In this document: positions 28,199 through 38,540 of the stretch, piece after piece
Position numbering within the stretch: the stretch's first letter is position 1
Layout of the letters: every line of letters begins with the position of its first letter
Assembly: GCA_938074605.1 (NCBI GenBank)
Contig: CALJEI010000003.1
Coordinates: 42,639 to 106,638 of the forward strand
Reading direction: 5' to 3'
Length of the DNA stretch: 64,000 nt
Origin: an uncultured Ignisphaera sp.
GTDB lineage: Archaea > Thermoproteota > Thermoprotei_A > Sulfolobales > Ignisphaeraceae
Position numbers and translations under genes: made by a program
The notes under the pieces: model-generated
What the model was told of the DNA's origin: nothing
The model's input: only the letters and a program-made list of their open reading frames with translations
The model's database searches: none

Positions 28199-28505
28199 TG
28201 TATCAACTCTAGCAAAATATATATAGTACATATTTAAGATAATTCAACTAACTGTATTAGCCGTGGAACCTTTTCCATAGATTGTATCGTGAAGAAGGTT
28301 TCTAACGCTGTATAGAAGCACTGCACAAGATTTAAGAGGATGGATAGAAGTATAGCATTAAAACTCGTAGGTGTTCACTACACTTATAGAGGAGGGAGCA
28401 ATAACTCTGAAGCAGCAAGATAAATATCTTGCAAGAGCCTTTGAAATAGCCCTTGACTATATACTACCAATAATATATGATACACTTTATATTACACAAG
28501 CCTGA
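28185..28505 (+). pseudogene. vapC (PIN-domain) toxin relic
   Basis: ATG 28185 begins MIVIDVSTLAKYI, a typical VapC start with the first acidic residue, then a stop. Pieces in shifted frames read VKKVSNAV-stop-KHCTRFK, where TAG replaces a typical Trp, and then AITLKQQDKYLARAFEIAL followed by LPIIYDTLYITQA, the usual VapC C-terminal part with its acidic residue. It overlaps the vapB relic by 14 bases as in an intact pair. Clearly decayed. Confidence 0.78.
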
Positions 28506-28642
28506 AAAACATAAAGGCAAAAAGTATCTAAATACCAAAAACTTCACTAAAAATATAGATCTACCACCAAGGCATTTTATCTTCAGCTACAATCCGATTT
28601 TCTACATCTAAAGGTAGAGAGTGGTTTAGCCATACCGCTCGT

Positions 28643-29500
28643 TTATCGTTGTATGAGTAATTCATTTAGACTTCCACTTCTATAGCCATATAGGTCAAGG
28701 GTTATGTATTTATATCCAAGTTTTTTTAGTTCTTGTGCTACCCTATCCATTATATTTTCATCAAAGAATTTTCTTCTTTCGCTTCTCTCAATCTCTATTC
28801 TAGCTATATGGCCATGGTCTCTAACTCGAACTAGTGATGCACCTGTTAACCTTTTTACAATTTTTTCGGCTTCTGCAATTCTTCTAAGCCTCTCAATAGA
28901 TATAGGCTCTCCATACGGTATCCTAGAGGCTAAACAAGCCATTGGGGGTTTATTCCAGTTTGGAAGAGATAGAGCTTTTGCTAATACTCTAACCTCCTCT
29001 TTTGCTAAACCAATTTCTATTAATGGACTTCTAATACCCTCTTCTTTAAAGGCCGTATAACCCGGTCTATAATCTGTTAAATCAGACACATTAGTGCCAT
29101 CAACTATAGTTTTTGCATTAAATTTTTTTGCTATCTCCTTCAACTCTCTAGATAAAGATTTTTTACAGAAATAGCATCTATTTGGAGGATTAGCTATAAA
29201 GTTAAGATCTTGAAACTCCTTACTTTCCACAAAAATATGTCTTACATTAAGGATGTTTGCTATTCTCTTAGCCCACTCTATATCTTCTTCCGGATATGTT
29301 GGTGATACTGCAGTAACAGCAATAACATTACTGTTACCCAAAGCCAGCACAGCTCCAGCTAACACTACAGAACTATCAACACCACCAGAAAAGGCAACTA
29401 TCACAGGACCTCCAACACCTTTAAACCACTCTATAAGCTTTAGAAATTTATCCCTAGCTTCACTACCCAATACATCTATGACCTTCTCTAGACCATTCAC
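28643..29500 (-). CDS. larE: LarE-like ATP-dependent sulfur transferase
   Basis: PP-loop pyrophosphatase AFSGGVDSSVVLAGA at the N-terminus. The LarE-type Cys motif is NPPNRCYFCKKSL, with GTNVSDLTDYRPGYTA and PPMACLASRIPYGEPI further on. LarE donates sulfur to make the nickel-pincer nucleotide cofactor of lactate racemase and related enzymes. larB and larC are not adjacent. GTG 29500 follows GGTGAT; the frame extends to TTG 29515. Confidence 0.85.
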   Translation of the reverse strand: MNGLEKVIDVLGSEARDKFLKLIEWFKGVGGPVIVAFSGGVDSSVVLAGAVLALGNSNVIAVTAVSPTYPEEDIEWAKRIANILNVRHIFVESKEFQDLNFIANPPNRCYFCKKSLSRELKEIAKKFNAKTIVDGTNVSDLTDYRPGYTAFKEEGIRSPLIEIGLAKEEVRVLAKALSLPNWNKPPMACLASRIPYGEPISIERLRRIAEAEKIVKRLTGASLVRVRDHGHIARIEIERSERRKFFDENIMDRVAQELKKLGYKYITLDLYGYRSGSLNELLIQR

Positions 29501-29774
29501 AACTATCACCAACAACCTCTCTACATATTAGAACACCAATAAAAATTTGACCCATATAAACCACAAAAATAAATCATAACAATACATTCATCTAATAAAA
29601 GAAGATAAACATAAAGCTACAGCCCTCTGTTTTGCTAATACAAACAGCTACAGCAATAGAAATAGAGCTCTCAACAGTGCTGAAAACCTTAATATATTAG
29701 AAATTGTTTTAAGGCATCTATATAGATGAAGATAATTACACTTGATGGTGTAAGGAGTTTATAAAAAGTAAAGT

Positions 29775-30518
29775 TTAGATACTTCCTCTTTTTAGTATAT
29801 CTGCTATCCACGTGAAGTAGCGTTCTTCTAGGTTTAGCTTTTTAAGTTTTTCAATAACTCTATCAATACTATACTTAACTCTACATGTAGTAAAGGTATT
29901 GTTTTCAGTATCGTAGATAGCATACGATGCTCTTGGATCACTATCTCTTGGCTGTCCACAGCTTCCAGGGTTCAAAACCCTTATACCCTCTACCTCTATT
30001 GTTGCTGGTATATGTGTATGTCCTACTAAAACAATATCTGCTTTAATAGGAGCTGGTTTTACTGCAAATAATGTTGGTGTTAGTTGAAGGAGCAACTCTT
30101 CCTTTGATAAACTAGGCTTTAGATAGCCGTAGAGAGGATTTCTAGGACTTCCATGTACAGCAAACATCTTCTTCCCTGCAACTATATTCACTATGTGTAG
30201 AGGTAGTGTTTTAAGCCAATTTATCTGTTCTCTTGATAGAAGCTTCATTGAAATACTCCTCCTCGTATACTCACTAAGCTCATGTATCTCAGGTGCACAT
30301 CTACAATCAGTATTATAGGCAACAGCATAATCATGATTACCAGCAATGATTACATTTGGCTTAAGCTCTTTAACCATATCAATAACTATATGGGGCTCAG
30401 GCCCATAGTCAACTAAATCTCCTAAAATCCATATAGAATCCCACCTACTAGCATCTTCAATAACAGCTTTAAAAGCATCAGCATTACCATGGATATCAGA
30501 GATAATAAGTATTCTCAT
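29775..30518 (-). CDS. Calcineurin-like metallophosphoesterase
   Basis: Two-metal phosphoesterase of the YfcE/MJ0936-like group with all five blocks: SDIHGNADAF, GDLVDYGPEP, GNHDYAV, HGSPRNPLYG and GHTHIP. 247 residues, cytosolic. Substrate is probably a small phosphodiester but cannot be fixed. ATG start. Runs on the same strand as larE with a 259-base spacer. Confidence 0.88.
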   Translation of the reverse strand: MRILIISDIHGNADAFKAVIEDASRWDSIWILGDLVDYGPEPHIVIDMVKELKPNVIIAGNHDYAVAYNTDCRCAPEIHELSEYTRRSISMKLLSREQINWLKTLPLHIVNIVAGKKMFAVHGSPRNPLYGYLKPSLSKEELLLQLTPTLFAVKPAPIKADIVLVGHTHIPATIEVEGIRVLNPGSCGQPRDSDPRASYAIYDTENNTFTTCRVKYSIDRVIEKLKKLNLEERYFTWIADILKRGSI

Positions 30519-30732
30519 TCACTCCACCAGATACACCCATAAATAATAATTGTTTAATAAACATTTCCATAGTTAATAATAGTTCTACCTTTTGTTATGA
30601 TTGTATATTTCTAGATTTTATATTCTAGATGACTAGTTTTGCTACAGTTATGGAAAATATTTATGTAAGTGTCTAGAGTTTTGATATGAATTTAAATAGA
30701 AGGGTAGCGCTAGCCTAAGTCTAGGTGTAAAA

Positions 30733-31948
30733 ATGTCTATATGTAGAGTATCTACAGTATTTTTATTATTAGTACTACTGGTTCTATCCTCAATACCTAT
30801 AGTTGCAGAAAACTCTATATCGATGAGGATTATTGTTGGAGTTGATAAGAATATTTATAGTAGGGTTAGAGATGTTTTGAGAGGCTATGGCGCTATATAT
30901 AGTGAGATTCCTGAAATTGGTGTTATAGCCTTAGAAGTTCCCTATAGGGCTCTCAGATATATTGAGCAGCTTACTGGTATAAGATATGTTGAGCTAGATG
31001 CAGAGATTTCTGCATTAGGAGAGGTTCAGTGGAATATAGAGATGGTGAATGCTACAGATGTATGGAATGAATACAGTAGTAGCTATGGCGATGCCGCCTA
31101 TGGGTATGATGAAACTGTTGAGGTAGCGGTAATTGATACAGGTATTGACTATCGTCATAGTGATCTTCAAGGGGCTGTTATCTGGTGTATAGTATCGCTA
31201 AGTAACACTAAAATATTCTACAAGGGTTTTAATCTAAAGAACTGCAATGATGTAAATGGACATGGAACGCATGTAGCTGGAATTATAGCAGCTAGAGTAA
31301 ATGGTTTTGGGGGTTGCTGGTGTAGCACCTAAAGCTAGACTCTATGCAGTTAAGGTTCTTTCAGCTAGTGGCACAGGCTATGTCACTGATGTTGCTAAAG
31401 GTATTATAGAGGCGGTTAAAGGTCCTGACAATACCCCTGGTACAGATGATGATGCTGATGTTATTAGCATGAGTCTTGGAGGACCAGATACACAAACACT
31501 CTATAACGCAATTATGTTTGCATATAGCTATAATGTAACTCTAGTGGCTGCTGCTGGTAATGAAGGTAATTCTAAGCCAACATGTCCTGCATGCTATGAT
31601 GTGGTTATAGCTGTTGGTGCTATAGATCAGAGCTACAATATAGCTACATGGAGTAACAGAAACCCTGACCTAGTTTCACCTGGAGTCAATATACTGTCTA
31701 CTTGGCCCAAAAATAGATATGCATATGCAAGTGGAACATCAATGGCATGTCCACATGTAAGTGGTATAGTAGCAGTAATACAGTCACTTAGACTAGCAGA
31801 TGGCAAGCAAAAACTAACACCAGAGCAGTTAAACATCATACTAATAGAGACTGCTATAGACCTTGGGGAAAATGGATACGATGAGTTCTACGGCTACGGA
31901 CTTATAGATGCATATAGAGCTGTAGAATATAGCCTCCAATTGGACTAA
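30733..31948 (+). pseudogene. Secreted subtilisin-like serine protease (S8) split by a +1 frameshift
   Basis: The first frame (30733-31332) carries a signal peptide, an I9-like propeptide, the catalytic Asp in AVIDTGIDY (near 31135) and the catalytic His in VNGHGTHVAG (near 31261). The second frame (31301-31948) carries the oxyanion Asn in AAAGNEGN and the catalytic Ser in SGTSMACPH (near 31739). Dropping one G from the five-G run at 31309-31313 joins them as VNGFGVAGVAPKA. All catalytic residues are kept, so this may be a sequence error, a recent mutation or recoding. Confidence 0.88.
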
Positions 31949-32199
31949 AGGCTATAGATAAAACCAATCCATTTTTATCATTCACTAGATTTTAAATACT
32001 TCGATTAGATAAAAGGATTGATGTAACATATATTTAATTTAGAGTCTTAATGTGGTAGTATTCTAAAATACAATTATTGATGTATTAACATATCTATTCT
32101 ATAAAGATCTATAGCATATGAATAATAGTGTAGAAGGAATGTGTATAGTCTTCTTTATATAAAATAGTTTTAGTGTAGAGTTAATGGAAGAGTGTAATG

Positions 32200-33093
32200 C
32201 TATACTTGTTTTCCTACTTGTTTTAATAGAAATCTATATATACTACCCCAGATGTATTCATCGCTTCTCAACTTATTTTCAAAGTTATTTATATATGCCC
32301 AGTCTGTAAATGCTTTTTCTGTTTCTTCATCCCATACCCCTGTTATATCTTTTTTATAGTAGCCTAAGATTTTCAATGCCTCTTGGATTTCTCTAGCTAC
32401 ACTACTTTTTCTAACTATATCTCTTGGATCTTCTCTACTAAGTAGTGTTAACTCCCATATTTCAAAAAGTCTTCTAAGTTCTTTCACAGGCTCTGGATGG
32501 TCATCTACTCTTAAATCTACATATCTATCTGTTAACCCTAGGTATCCCCCCTTCTCTCTAAGCACTATTATAGCTGCTGATTGCTTACCCCTTCTATCAC
32601 CCCCAGCTTTATCACCTGCCTCAAGAGCATTTAAAAGTTTATCAACAAGTTCACCACTAGATGTCTCAAAAGCTTTAGCCATAGCTTCTAAAACCTCAGG
32701 ACCTGTCAATATATTTCCTTGAACCGCATATGCATCTCCTACTATGTGTCCAGCATATGAATAGCACTCTCTACCAGTAAACGCTGCTGCTTCACCTTGT
32801 GCATCAACTATACCCACCTGTCTATAATCCCTCATTGGGTCATCGCTAAGTAGCATCTCTAAAACTTTTTTAGCACTATACCCCTTCTCTAAAAGCTCAA
32901 TACCTCTAGGACCAAAACTTGGATTAGCAAGTGCTTGTGTTGCTATTGCCCCAACTTTTGCTTTAACCCAAGGGACAAAAGCTCCAACAGCTATAAACTT
33001 AGATGCAACTGCAACACCTAAATCACCTGTTTCACGATCAAAAGCAACAATTGAATATGTAGCTATAATAGCTTTTTCCATATATTTTTTCAT
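32200..33093 (-). CDS. DUF1028 Ntn-hydrolase-like protein with peptidoglycan-binding-like tail
   Basis: DUF1028 domain, about residues 11-225: TYSIVAFDRETGDLGVAVAS, GAIATQALANPSFGPRG and AVQGNILTG, expected for the family. The C-terminal 65 residues resemble a putative peptidoglycan-binding repeat (IQEALKILGYYKKDITGVWDEET). DUF1028 proteins are thought to be Ntn hydrolases with Thr as nucleophile; here the Thr sits after about 11 residues, so a short propeptide would have to be cut. Divergent from the peptide-type ABC importer, which hints at a shared substrate. Confidence 0.8.
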   Translation of the reverse strand: MKKYMEKAIIATYSIVAFDRETGDLGVAVASKFIAVGAFVPWVKAKVGAIATQALANPSFGPRGIELLEKGYSAKKVLEMLLSDDPMRDYRQVGIVDAQGEAAAFTGRECYSYAGHIVGDAYAVQGNILTGPEVLEAMAKAFETSSGELVDKLLNALEAGDKAGGDRRGKQSAAIIVLREKGGYLGLTDRYVDLRVDDHPEPVKELRRLFEIWELTLLSREDPRDIVRKSSVAREIQEALKILGYYKKDITGVWDEETEKAFTDWAYINNFENKLRSDEYIWGSIYRFLLKQVGKQV

Positions 33094-33227
33094 AGATATC
33101 CCAGGAGGTATCTAGTTAGAACAGTTTAAAATATTTAAAGAATTTTGATAGCTTGATAAAAGTTTTTAACCCACCATATCTGATCTTAAGAAAAGCTAAC
33201 TATAAGTGGTTTAAGGTGTTATTGTAG

Positions 33228-34754
33228 ATGAATTTCCCTAGAACTATAGCAATAATAGTCATACTGATAGCAGCTATAATCATAGCGTCTATATTTGTGT
33301 TTAGACCTGGGCTACAGCAACCTGAAAAAATAATTGTTGTAGGAACAACACATAATCCCAAGACTTTAGATCCAGCAATGGTATATGATATAGCTTCAGC
33401 AATAGTTGTACAAAACATCTATGATTCGCTTGTGGGGTATAAACCTGGAACAGCAGAACTTGCACCTAAACTTGCTGAAAAATGGGAAGCAAATGAAAAT
33501 TCCACTATATGGACTTTTTACATAAGGAAAGGTGTTAAATTCCATGATGGAACGGAGCTAACAGCTGATATTGTTAAATATAGTATTGAAAGGGCTCAAA
33601 AACTTCAAGGCCCTCCATCATTTCTACTCGATGTAATAGATAGTATAGAAATTGTAGATAAGTATACCATAAGATTCATTTTAAAGTATCCCTTTACTCC
33701 CTTCCCATCGCTAGCTGCCTTCACAATATTTGCACCTGTTTCGCCAACAGCAGAAAACCTTGAGGAAAAACCTGTAGGTACAGGCCCATTTAGGCTTGAG
33801 TCGTGGAAAAAAGGAGAGCAGCTAGTACTTATAGCTAATAAAGATTACTGGAGAGATCCACCAAAAACAGATAAGATCATAATAAAGATATACCCAGACC
33901 CTATAACACTAAGGGTAGCACTTGAAAAAGGGGAAATAGATTTAGCAATAGGTATTCAGCCCCAAGATGTTGAAGTACTGCTGAAGAATCCTAACCTAAA
34001 AATAGTTTCTGTTGAAGGGCTTGTTATTGAATGGCTTGGTATGAACCTTAGAAGAGAGCCTTTCAACAATAAATTACTTAGAAAAGCAATAAACTATGCC
34101 ATAGACTATGACTATATAATAAATGTTTTACTCAGGGGTACAGCTGCAAGACTCTATGGACCTTTACCACCAGCAGTATTTGGATATGATCAAGAGGTTG
34201 AAAAATATGGCTATAGATATAATCCAGATATGGCTAAACAGTTGCTTGCTGAAGCTGGGTATCCAGAGGGTAAGGGTTTAAGAGAACTAGAGCTTATTAT
34301 TAGCTCTAGCGAGAGAGCAGAGAGAAAAGAAGTTGCAACAGTTATACAAAGGAATTTGAAGGAAATAGGTATAGATGTTAAAATAGTTGATTTAGAATGG
34401 CCTAGCTTCTTGGAAAGGTTATTTAACCATGATTTCGATATGTATATGGTTGACTGGTTCCCAGATTATGTAGATCCTGATGATTGGATAGTACCTCTCT
34501 TTGCATCTTATGGTCTTAATCTAGATGGATACAACAATACATTAGTAGATGAACTAGCACTAAAGGCTAGGCAGACAAATGATCCACAGTTAAGAATTGA
34601 GTTATATAAACAGCTGCAAAGAGTTATTGTTGAAGATGCACCGTGGGCATTTCTCTATGTGCCAAAGATGTATGTATTTATGCAGAAAAATGTTGAAGGT
34701 TTTATACTATACCCAGCATATTACATAGATTTCTATCCAGTTTATAAGGCGTGA
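33228..34754 (+). CDS. Family 5 solute-binding protein (third importer, peptide type)
   Basis: 508 residues with an N-terminal membrane segment (TIAIIVILIAAIIIASIFVF) acting as signal or anchor, and an SBP_bac_5 domain with the family motifs WTFYIRKGVKFHDG and GTGPFRLESW. No Pro-Thr linker and no C-terminal anchor, unlike the two glycan binding proteins. Likely binds peptides or a related nitrogen compound. Start ATG 33228 with AAGGTG upstream. The stop overlaps the next gene's frame by four bases. Confidence 0.9.
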   Translation: MNFPRTIAIIVILIAAIIIASIFVFRPGLQQPEKIIVVGTTHNPKTLDPAMVYDIASAIVVQNIYDSLVGYKPGTAELAPKLAEKWEANENSTIWTFYIRKGVKFHDGTELTADIVKYSIERAQKLQGPPSFLLDVIDSIEIVDKYTIRFILKYPFTPFPSLAAFTIFAPVSPTAENLEEKPVGTGPFRLESWKKGEQLVLIANKDYWRDPPKTDKIIIKIYPDPITLRVALEKGEIDLAIGIQPQDVEVLLKNPNLKIVSVEGLVIEWLGMNLRREPFNNKLLRKAINYAIDYDYIINVLLRGTAARLYGPLPPAVFGYDQEVEKYGYRYNPDMAKQLLAEAGYPEGKGLRELELIISSSERAERKEVATVIQRNLKEIGIDVKIVDLEWPSFLERLFNHDFDMYMVDWFPDYVDPDDWIVPLFASYGLNLDGYNNTLVDELALKARQTNDPQLRIELYKQLQRVIVEDAPWAFLYVPKMYVFMQKNVEGFILYPAYYIDFYPVYKA

Positions 34755-35773
34755 CACAGTCTATGGATAGAAATATAATATCATACTTTTTTCTACGTTT
34801 AATCCAATCTATTTTTTCAATACTAGGTGCAGTAATAATAATATTTATACTTTCAAGAGTTCTTCCAGGTAATCCTGCTATTGCAATCTTAGGCCCTAAG
34901 GCAACACCTGAAAACATAGAGAGGGTAATGAAGGAATGGGGCCTTGATAAAAACTATTTAGAGCAATTCTCAATATATATTTCACGTTTAGTTCAAGGGG
35001 ATTTAGGCAACTCATATATTATGGGCATTAGTGTTAACAAATTAGTTATAGAAAGGTTGCCAGCATCATTTGAACTTGTAGTTTTTGCATTCATTATATC
35101 ACTTATCATTGGAATTCCACTAGGGATTTTTATAGCGAAAAAACATGACTCTAAGCTAGACCTAATATTTTCATCAACTTCAATTCTAGGCTTCTCCTTC
35201 CCAACAATGCTTCTTGGTATACTTCTTCTATTATTCTTTGGCCTTGGACTACACCTGCCAGTAGGTGGTAGGCTAGATCCACGATATACAATAAAAGTCT
35301 ATACAGGCTTTATGTTAATCGATACTCTTCTAAATGGCAATATCGCTGCATTCATAGATGCCTTCCTTAGGATTATACCACCAGCACTAACACTTGCAAT
35401 ACCTCTTACATGCCTTATGGTAAGATTTACAAGAAATAGTGTGTTAGAGGTTATGATGCAAGATTTTGTTAAAACAGCTAAGATGAAAAGACTACCAGAG
35501 TCTATAGTGATGTATAGACATATACTAAGAAATGCATTAGTGCCAATAATAACTATTGCAGGGCTTTATTTTGCTGTACTTGTTACAGGTGATATAATTG
35601 TTGAAACCATATTTGCTTGGCCAGGGCTTGGAAGACTTATCTGGGAGGCTGTAACACTAAGAGACTATATGGTTATTCAAGGAGCTGTTCTAGTTGTATC
35701 AATAATATACATATCTGTTAATGCTATTGTAGACATTCTCTACTTCTATATAGATCCAAGGATTAAGGGTTAA
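34751..35773 (+). CDS. dppB: ABC importer permease DppB type (third importer)
   Basis: 340-residue permease with about six membrane segments and the family motifs RVLPGNPA near the N-terminus and ETIFAWPGLGRLIWEAV near the C-terminus. It is closer to canonical bacterial DppB than the two glycan permeases. GTG 34751 overlaps the previous stop; ATG 34763 is an alternative start. Confidence 0.88.
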   Translation: MTQSMDRNIISYFFLRLIQSIFSILGAVIIIFILSRVLPGNPAIAILGPKATPENIERVMKEWGLDKNYLEQFSIYISRLVQGDLGNSYIMGISVNKLVIERLPASFELVVFAFIISLIIGIPLGIFIAKKHDSKLDLIFSSTSILGFSFPTMLLGILLLLFFGLGLHLPVGGRLDPRYTIKVYTGFMLIDTLLNGNIAAFIDAFLRIIPPALTLAIPLTCLMVRFTRNSVLEVMMQDFVKTAKMKRLPESIVMYRHILRNALVPIITIAGLYFAVLVTGDIIVETIFAWPGLGRLIWEAVTLRDYMVIQGAVLVVSIIYISVNAIVDILYFYIDPRIKG

Positions 35774-35777
35774 CAGT

Positions 35778-36650
35778 ATGGAGAGTTTAATGGGGGAGTT
35801 AAAAACCATTTTATCTATTAAGAGAATAAGGTATGGGATCACAACATTAATGATATTAGCAATCATAAGTATTCTTACTATTCTAATAACCCCATTTAAA
35901 TACGATAGAATTACATATAATGTACACCTACCACCGCTATCCTCAAGCGATAACATATGGCCTCATATCTTTGGAACAGATAGTTTGGGGAGAGATGTTT
36001 TTACTAGAACGTTCTATGCATTTATGCTTGATATTAGCTGTGGTTTAGCTATAGTAGGTATATCAGGGTCTATAGGATTGGTTATAGGGCTTATAGCTGG
36101 ATATCTAGGGGGAGCTGTAGATGCAGTACTCATGAGGCTTATGGATATAGTAATTAGTATACCAGGCTTTATACTAGCCATAGCTATAGCAGCTGTCCTA
36201 GGGGCGAGTCTTGTCAATGCAATAATAGCTGTAGCCATAGTTACAATACCTATTTATGCAAGACTTGTAAGAAGTATTGTTTTATCCGTAAAAGAAAGTC
36301 TATTTATTCTTGCAGCAAAAGAAGCAGGAATAAGTGGTGTTAGAATTATTTTTAAACATATTATGCCACATATTATACCCATGTTTATAACTCAAGCAAC
36401 TTTAGAATTAAGTAATGCTATTTTGTATATAGCAGCACTAAGTTTTATAGGACTAGGGGTTCAAGAACCTACACCTGAATGGGGTTTAATGATGAGTATA
36501 GGGCGAAGGTATATAATGGAGGCTTGGTGGCCTGCAGTATTTCCAGGAATAGTAATGTTTCTAACAGTGCTAGCCTTTAACCTTATTGGTGATGGTTTAA
36601 GAGACTATCTAGATCCTAAGAAAAGATTTAGTATTGTGAAATTAATATGA
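35778..36650 (+). CDS. dppC: ABC importer permease DppC type (third importer)
   Basis: 290-residue permease with the DppC hallmark FGTDSLGRDVFTR and the coupling motif SFIGLGVQEPTPEWG. About six membrane segments. Starts four bases after dppB and overlaps the next gene in ATGA, so it is translationally coupled. Confidence 0.9.
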   Translation: MESLMGELKTILSIKRIRYGITTLMILAIISILTILITPFKYDRITYNVHLPPLSSSDNIWPHIFGTDSLGRDVFTRTFYAFMLDISCGLAIVGISGSIGLVIGLIAGYLGGAVDAVLMRLMDIVISIPGFILAIAIAAVLGASLVNAIIAVAIVTIPIYARLVRSIVLSVKESLFILAAKEAGISGVRIIFKHIMPHIIPMFITQATLELSNAILYIAALSFIGLGVQEPTPEWGLMMSIGRRYIMEAWWPAVFPGIVMFLTVLAFNLIGDGLRDYLDPKKRFSIVKLI

Positions 36651-37582
36651 AGCCTCTAGAAATTAAAGGTCTTATAATTCAATACTATGTGAATAATCAG
36701 TGGGTTGACGTTGTAAGTAACGTTGACTTAGATATAGATGAACGTGGAGAAATATTAGCAGTTGTAGGTGAATCTGGTTGTGGAAAAACAACACTTGGAC
36801 TTGCAGTTGCAGGTCTACTACCATCAAATGCTAAAATAGCTAGAGGATACATAAAGGTCTTTGACAAAGATGTTACATCAACTTCTAACTCTATTAAAAT
36901 CGCTATGATATTTCAAGATGCTTTAACAAGTCTTAATCCACTTCTTACTGTTGGAGAACAAATAGCTGAGATAGATATACATCATTTCAAAATGAGTAAG
37001 AAGAAGGCGTTTGAAGAAGCTAAGAAGAGGCTTGCTGAAGTAGGTTTGCCAACAACATTTGTTAGCAAATATCCTCATGAACTTAGTGGTGGACAAAGAC
37101 AACGAGTACTTATAGCTATGGCTATAGCTATGAATCCTGAACTTATAGTCGCTGACGAACCAACAACAGCTCTTGATGTAACTACACAGGCTAGAGTTTT
37201 AATATTGTTGAGGGATCTTGTTAAAAAACTTGGGATTCCAATGATTTATATCACCCACGATCTTGCACTAGCTTCTCAAATTGCTGATAAAATAGCTGTT
37301 ATGTATGCTGGTCAAATCGTTGAATACTCTAATAAGTACTCACTATTTAAAGAACCAAAACATCCATATACACAAGCACTTCTAAGCTCTATACCTAGAG
37401 TTGATGTAGATGTTAGTGAACTTCATATAATAAAAGGTGAGCCTCCAACACCAGGTAGTTTCCCACGTGGTTGTAGATTCCATCCACGATGCCCATTAGC
37501 ATTTAGTAAATGTTTTGTTGAAGAACCTATTCCAAGAAAAGTTAGTAGTTATGGTTATGTTAGGTGTCATTTATATGGATAG
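36647..37582 (+). CDS. dppD: ABC importer ATPase DppD type (third importer)
   Basis: ATPase with Walker A GESGCGKTTLGL, signature LSGGQRQR, Walker B LIVADEPTTALD and the oligo_HPY Cys-rich tail (GCRFHPRCPLAFSKC). The ATG overlaps the dppC stop. Partner of the following ATPase. Confidence 0.9.
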   Translation: MKPLEIKGLIIQYYVNNQWVDVVSNVDLDIDERGEILAVVGESGCGKTTLGLAVAGLLPSNAKIARGYIKVFDKDVTSTSNSIKIAMIFQDALTSLNPLLTVGEQIAEIDIHHFKMSKKKAFEEAKKRLAEVGLPTTFVSKYPHELSGGQRQRVLIAMAIAMNPELIVADEPTTALDVTTQARVLILLRDLVKKLGIPMIYITHDLALASQIADKIAVMYAGQIVEYSNKYSLFKEPKHPYTQALLSSIPRVDVDVSELHIIKGEPPTPGSFPRGCRFHPRCPLAFSKCFVEEPIPRKVSSYGYVRCHLYG

Positions 37583-38540
37583 CAGAATTCTTGTCAAAAC
37601 AGAAAAGCTGAGGAAGTACTATGTAGTTAGAAGCAAAATTCTTAAGAGGGTTATAGGCTATGTTAAAGCTGTTGATGGTGTTGATCTAGAGGTTAAGGAA
37701 GGTGAAACACTTGCACTTGTAGGGGAAAGCGGTTCTGGTAAATCTACGTTAGGACTTGTACTAGCTAAATTACTTAAGCCTACGGATGGTAGATATATTT
37801 TTAAAGGATTGGATATAACGTGGAGTCTCCCTAAAGAACTTCGTAGTAAGATAAGAATAGTTTTTCAAGATCCTTATTCAGCACTTAACCCAAGGCTTAA
37901 AGTAAGAGAAAGTGTTATAGAGCCTTTGATTGTTCAGGGCTATAGTGGAAAAGAGGCTGTAGAAAAAGCCATTGAGTATCTAAAACTTGTTGGATTAAAT
38001 GAAGAACACCTTAAAGTATATCCACATATGCTTAGTGGTGGCCAAAGACAGAGAGTTGTAATAGCTAGAGCATTAATAACAGAACCTGATTTTATCGTCC
38101 TTGACGAACCTACATCAATGTTAGATGTATCTACACAAGCACAAATTCTACAGCTTCTAAAAGAAATAAAAATAAAGAGAAACCTTACATATCTATTTAT
38201 AACACATAATCTTGCAGTAGCTAGATTTATAGCAGACACTATTGCAGTTATGTTTGCAGGTCAAATAGTTGAAATAGGTGAAAAAAACAATGTTTTCTCA
38301 AAACCTCTACACCCCTACACCAATTCACTAATTTCAGCCTATCCGCCACCAGATCCTGAAGCTATATGGAAACCAGAGATACCAGAAGAATCATCTATAG
38401 AAAACACCACCAATATAAATGGATGTAGATATGCAGATAGATGTCCATATGCAAAAAACATTTGTAGAAGAGAAGAACCACCACTAATAGAGGTAATAAA
38501 AGGACATAAGGTTAAATGTCATCTCTACAACCTAATCTAA
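37575..38540 (+). CDS. dppF: ABC importer ATPase DppF type (third importer)
   Basis: ATPase with Walker A GESGSGKSTLGL, signature LSGGQRQR, Walker B FIVLDEPTSMLD and the Cys-bearing tail (GCRYADRCPYAKNIC). The open frame reaches back to 37515, but that part is the dppD frame read out of phase. ATG 37575, overlapping the dppD stop by eight bases, gives the family N-terminus (MDSRILVKTEKLRKYY). Confidence 0.9.
   Translation: MDSRILVKTEKLRKYYVVRSKILKRVIGYVKAVDGVDLEVKEGETLALVGESGSGKSTLGLVLAKLLKPTDGRYIFKGLDITWSLPKELRSKIRIVFQDPYSALNPRLKVRESVIEPLIVQGYSGKEAVEKAIEYLKLVGLNEEHLKVYPHMLSGGQRQRVVIARALITEPDFIVLDEPTSMLDVSTQAQILQLLKEIKIKRNLTYLFITHNLAVARFIADTIAVMFAGQIVEIGEKNNVFSKPLHPYTNSLISAYPPPDPEAIWKPEIPEESSIENTTNINGCRYADRCPYAKNICRREEPPLIEVIKGHKVKCHLYNLI

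Larger units (their letters stand above)
27402..28642. other. Gene desert with a hairpin and a decayed toxin-antitoxin pair
   Basis: About 1.2 kb without an intact gene. The left end has the 20-bp inverted repeat. The right half holds a vapBC relic (27985-28505). The stretch 27600-27900 has no recognisable frame. Confidence 0.7.
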
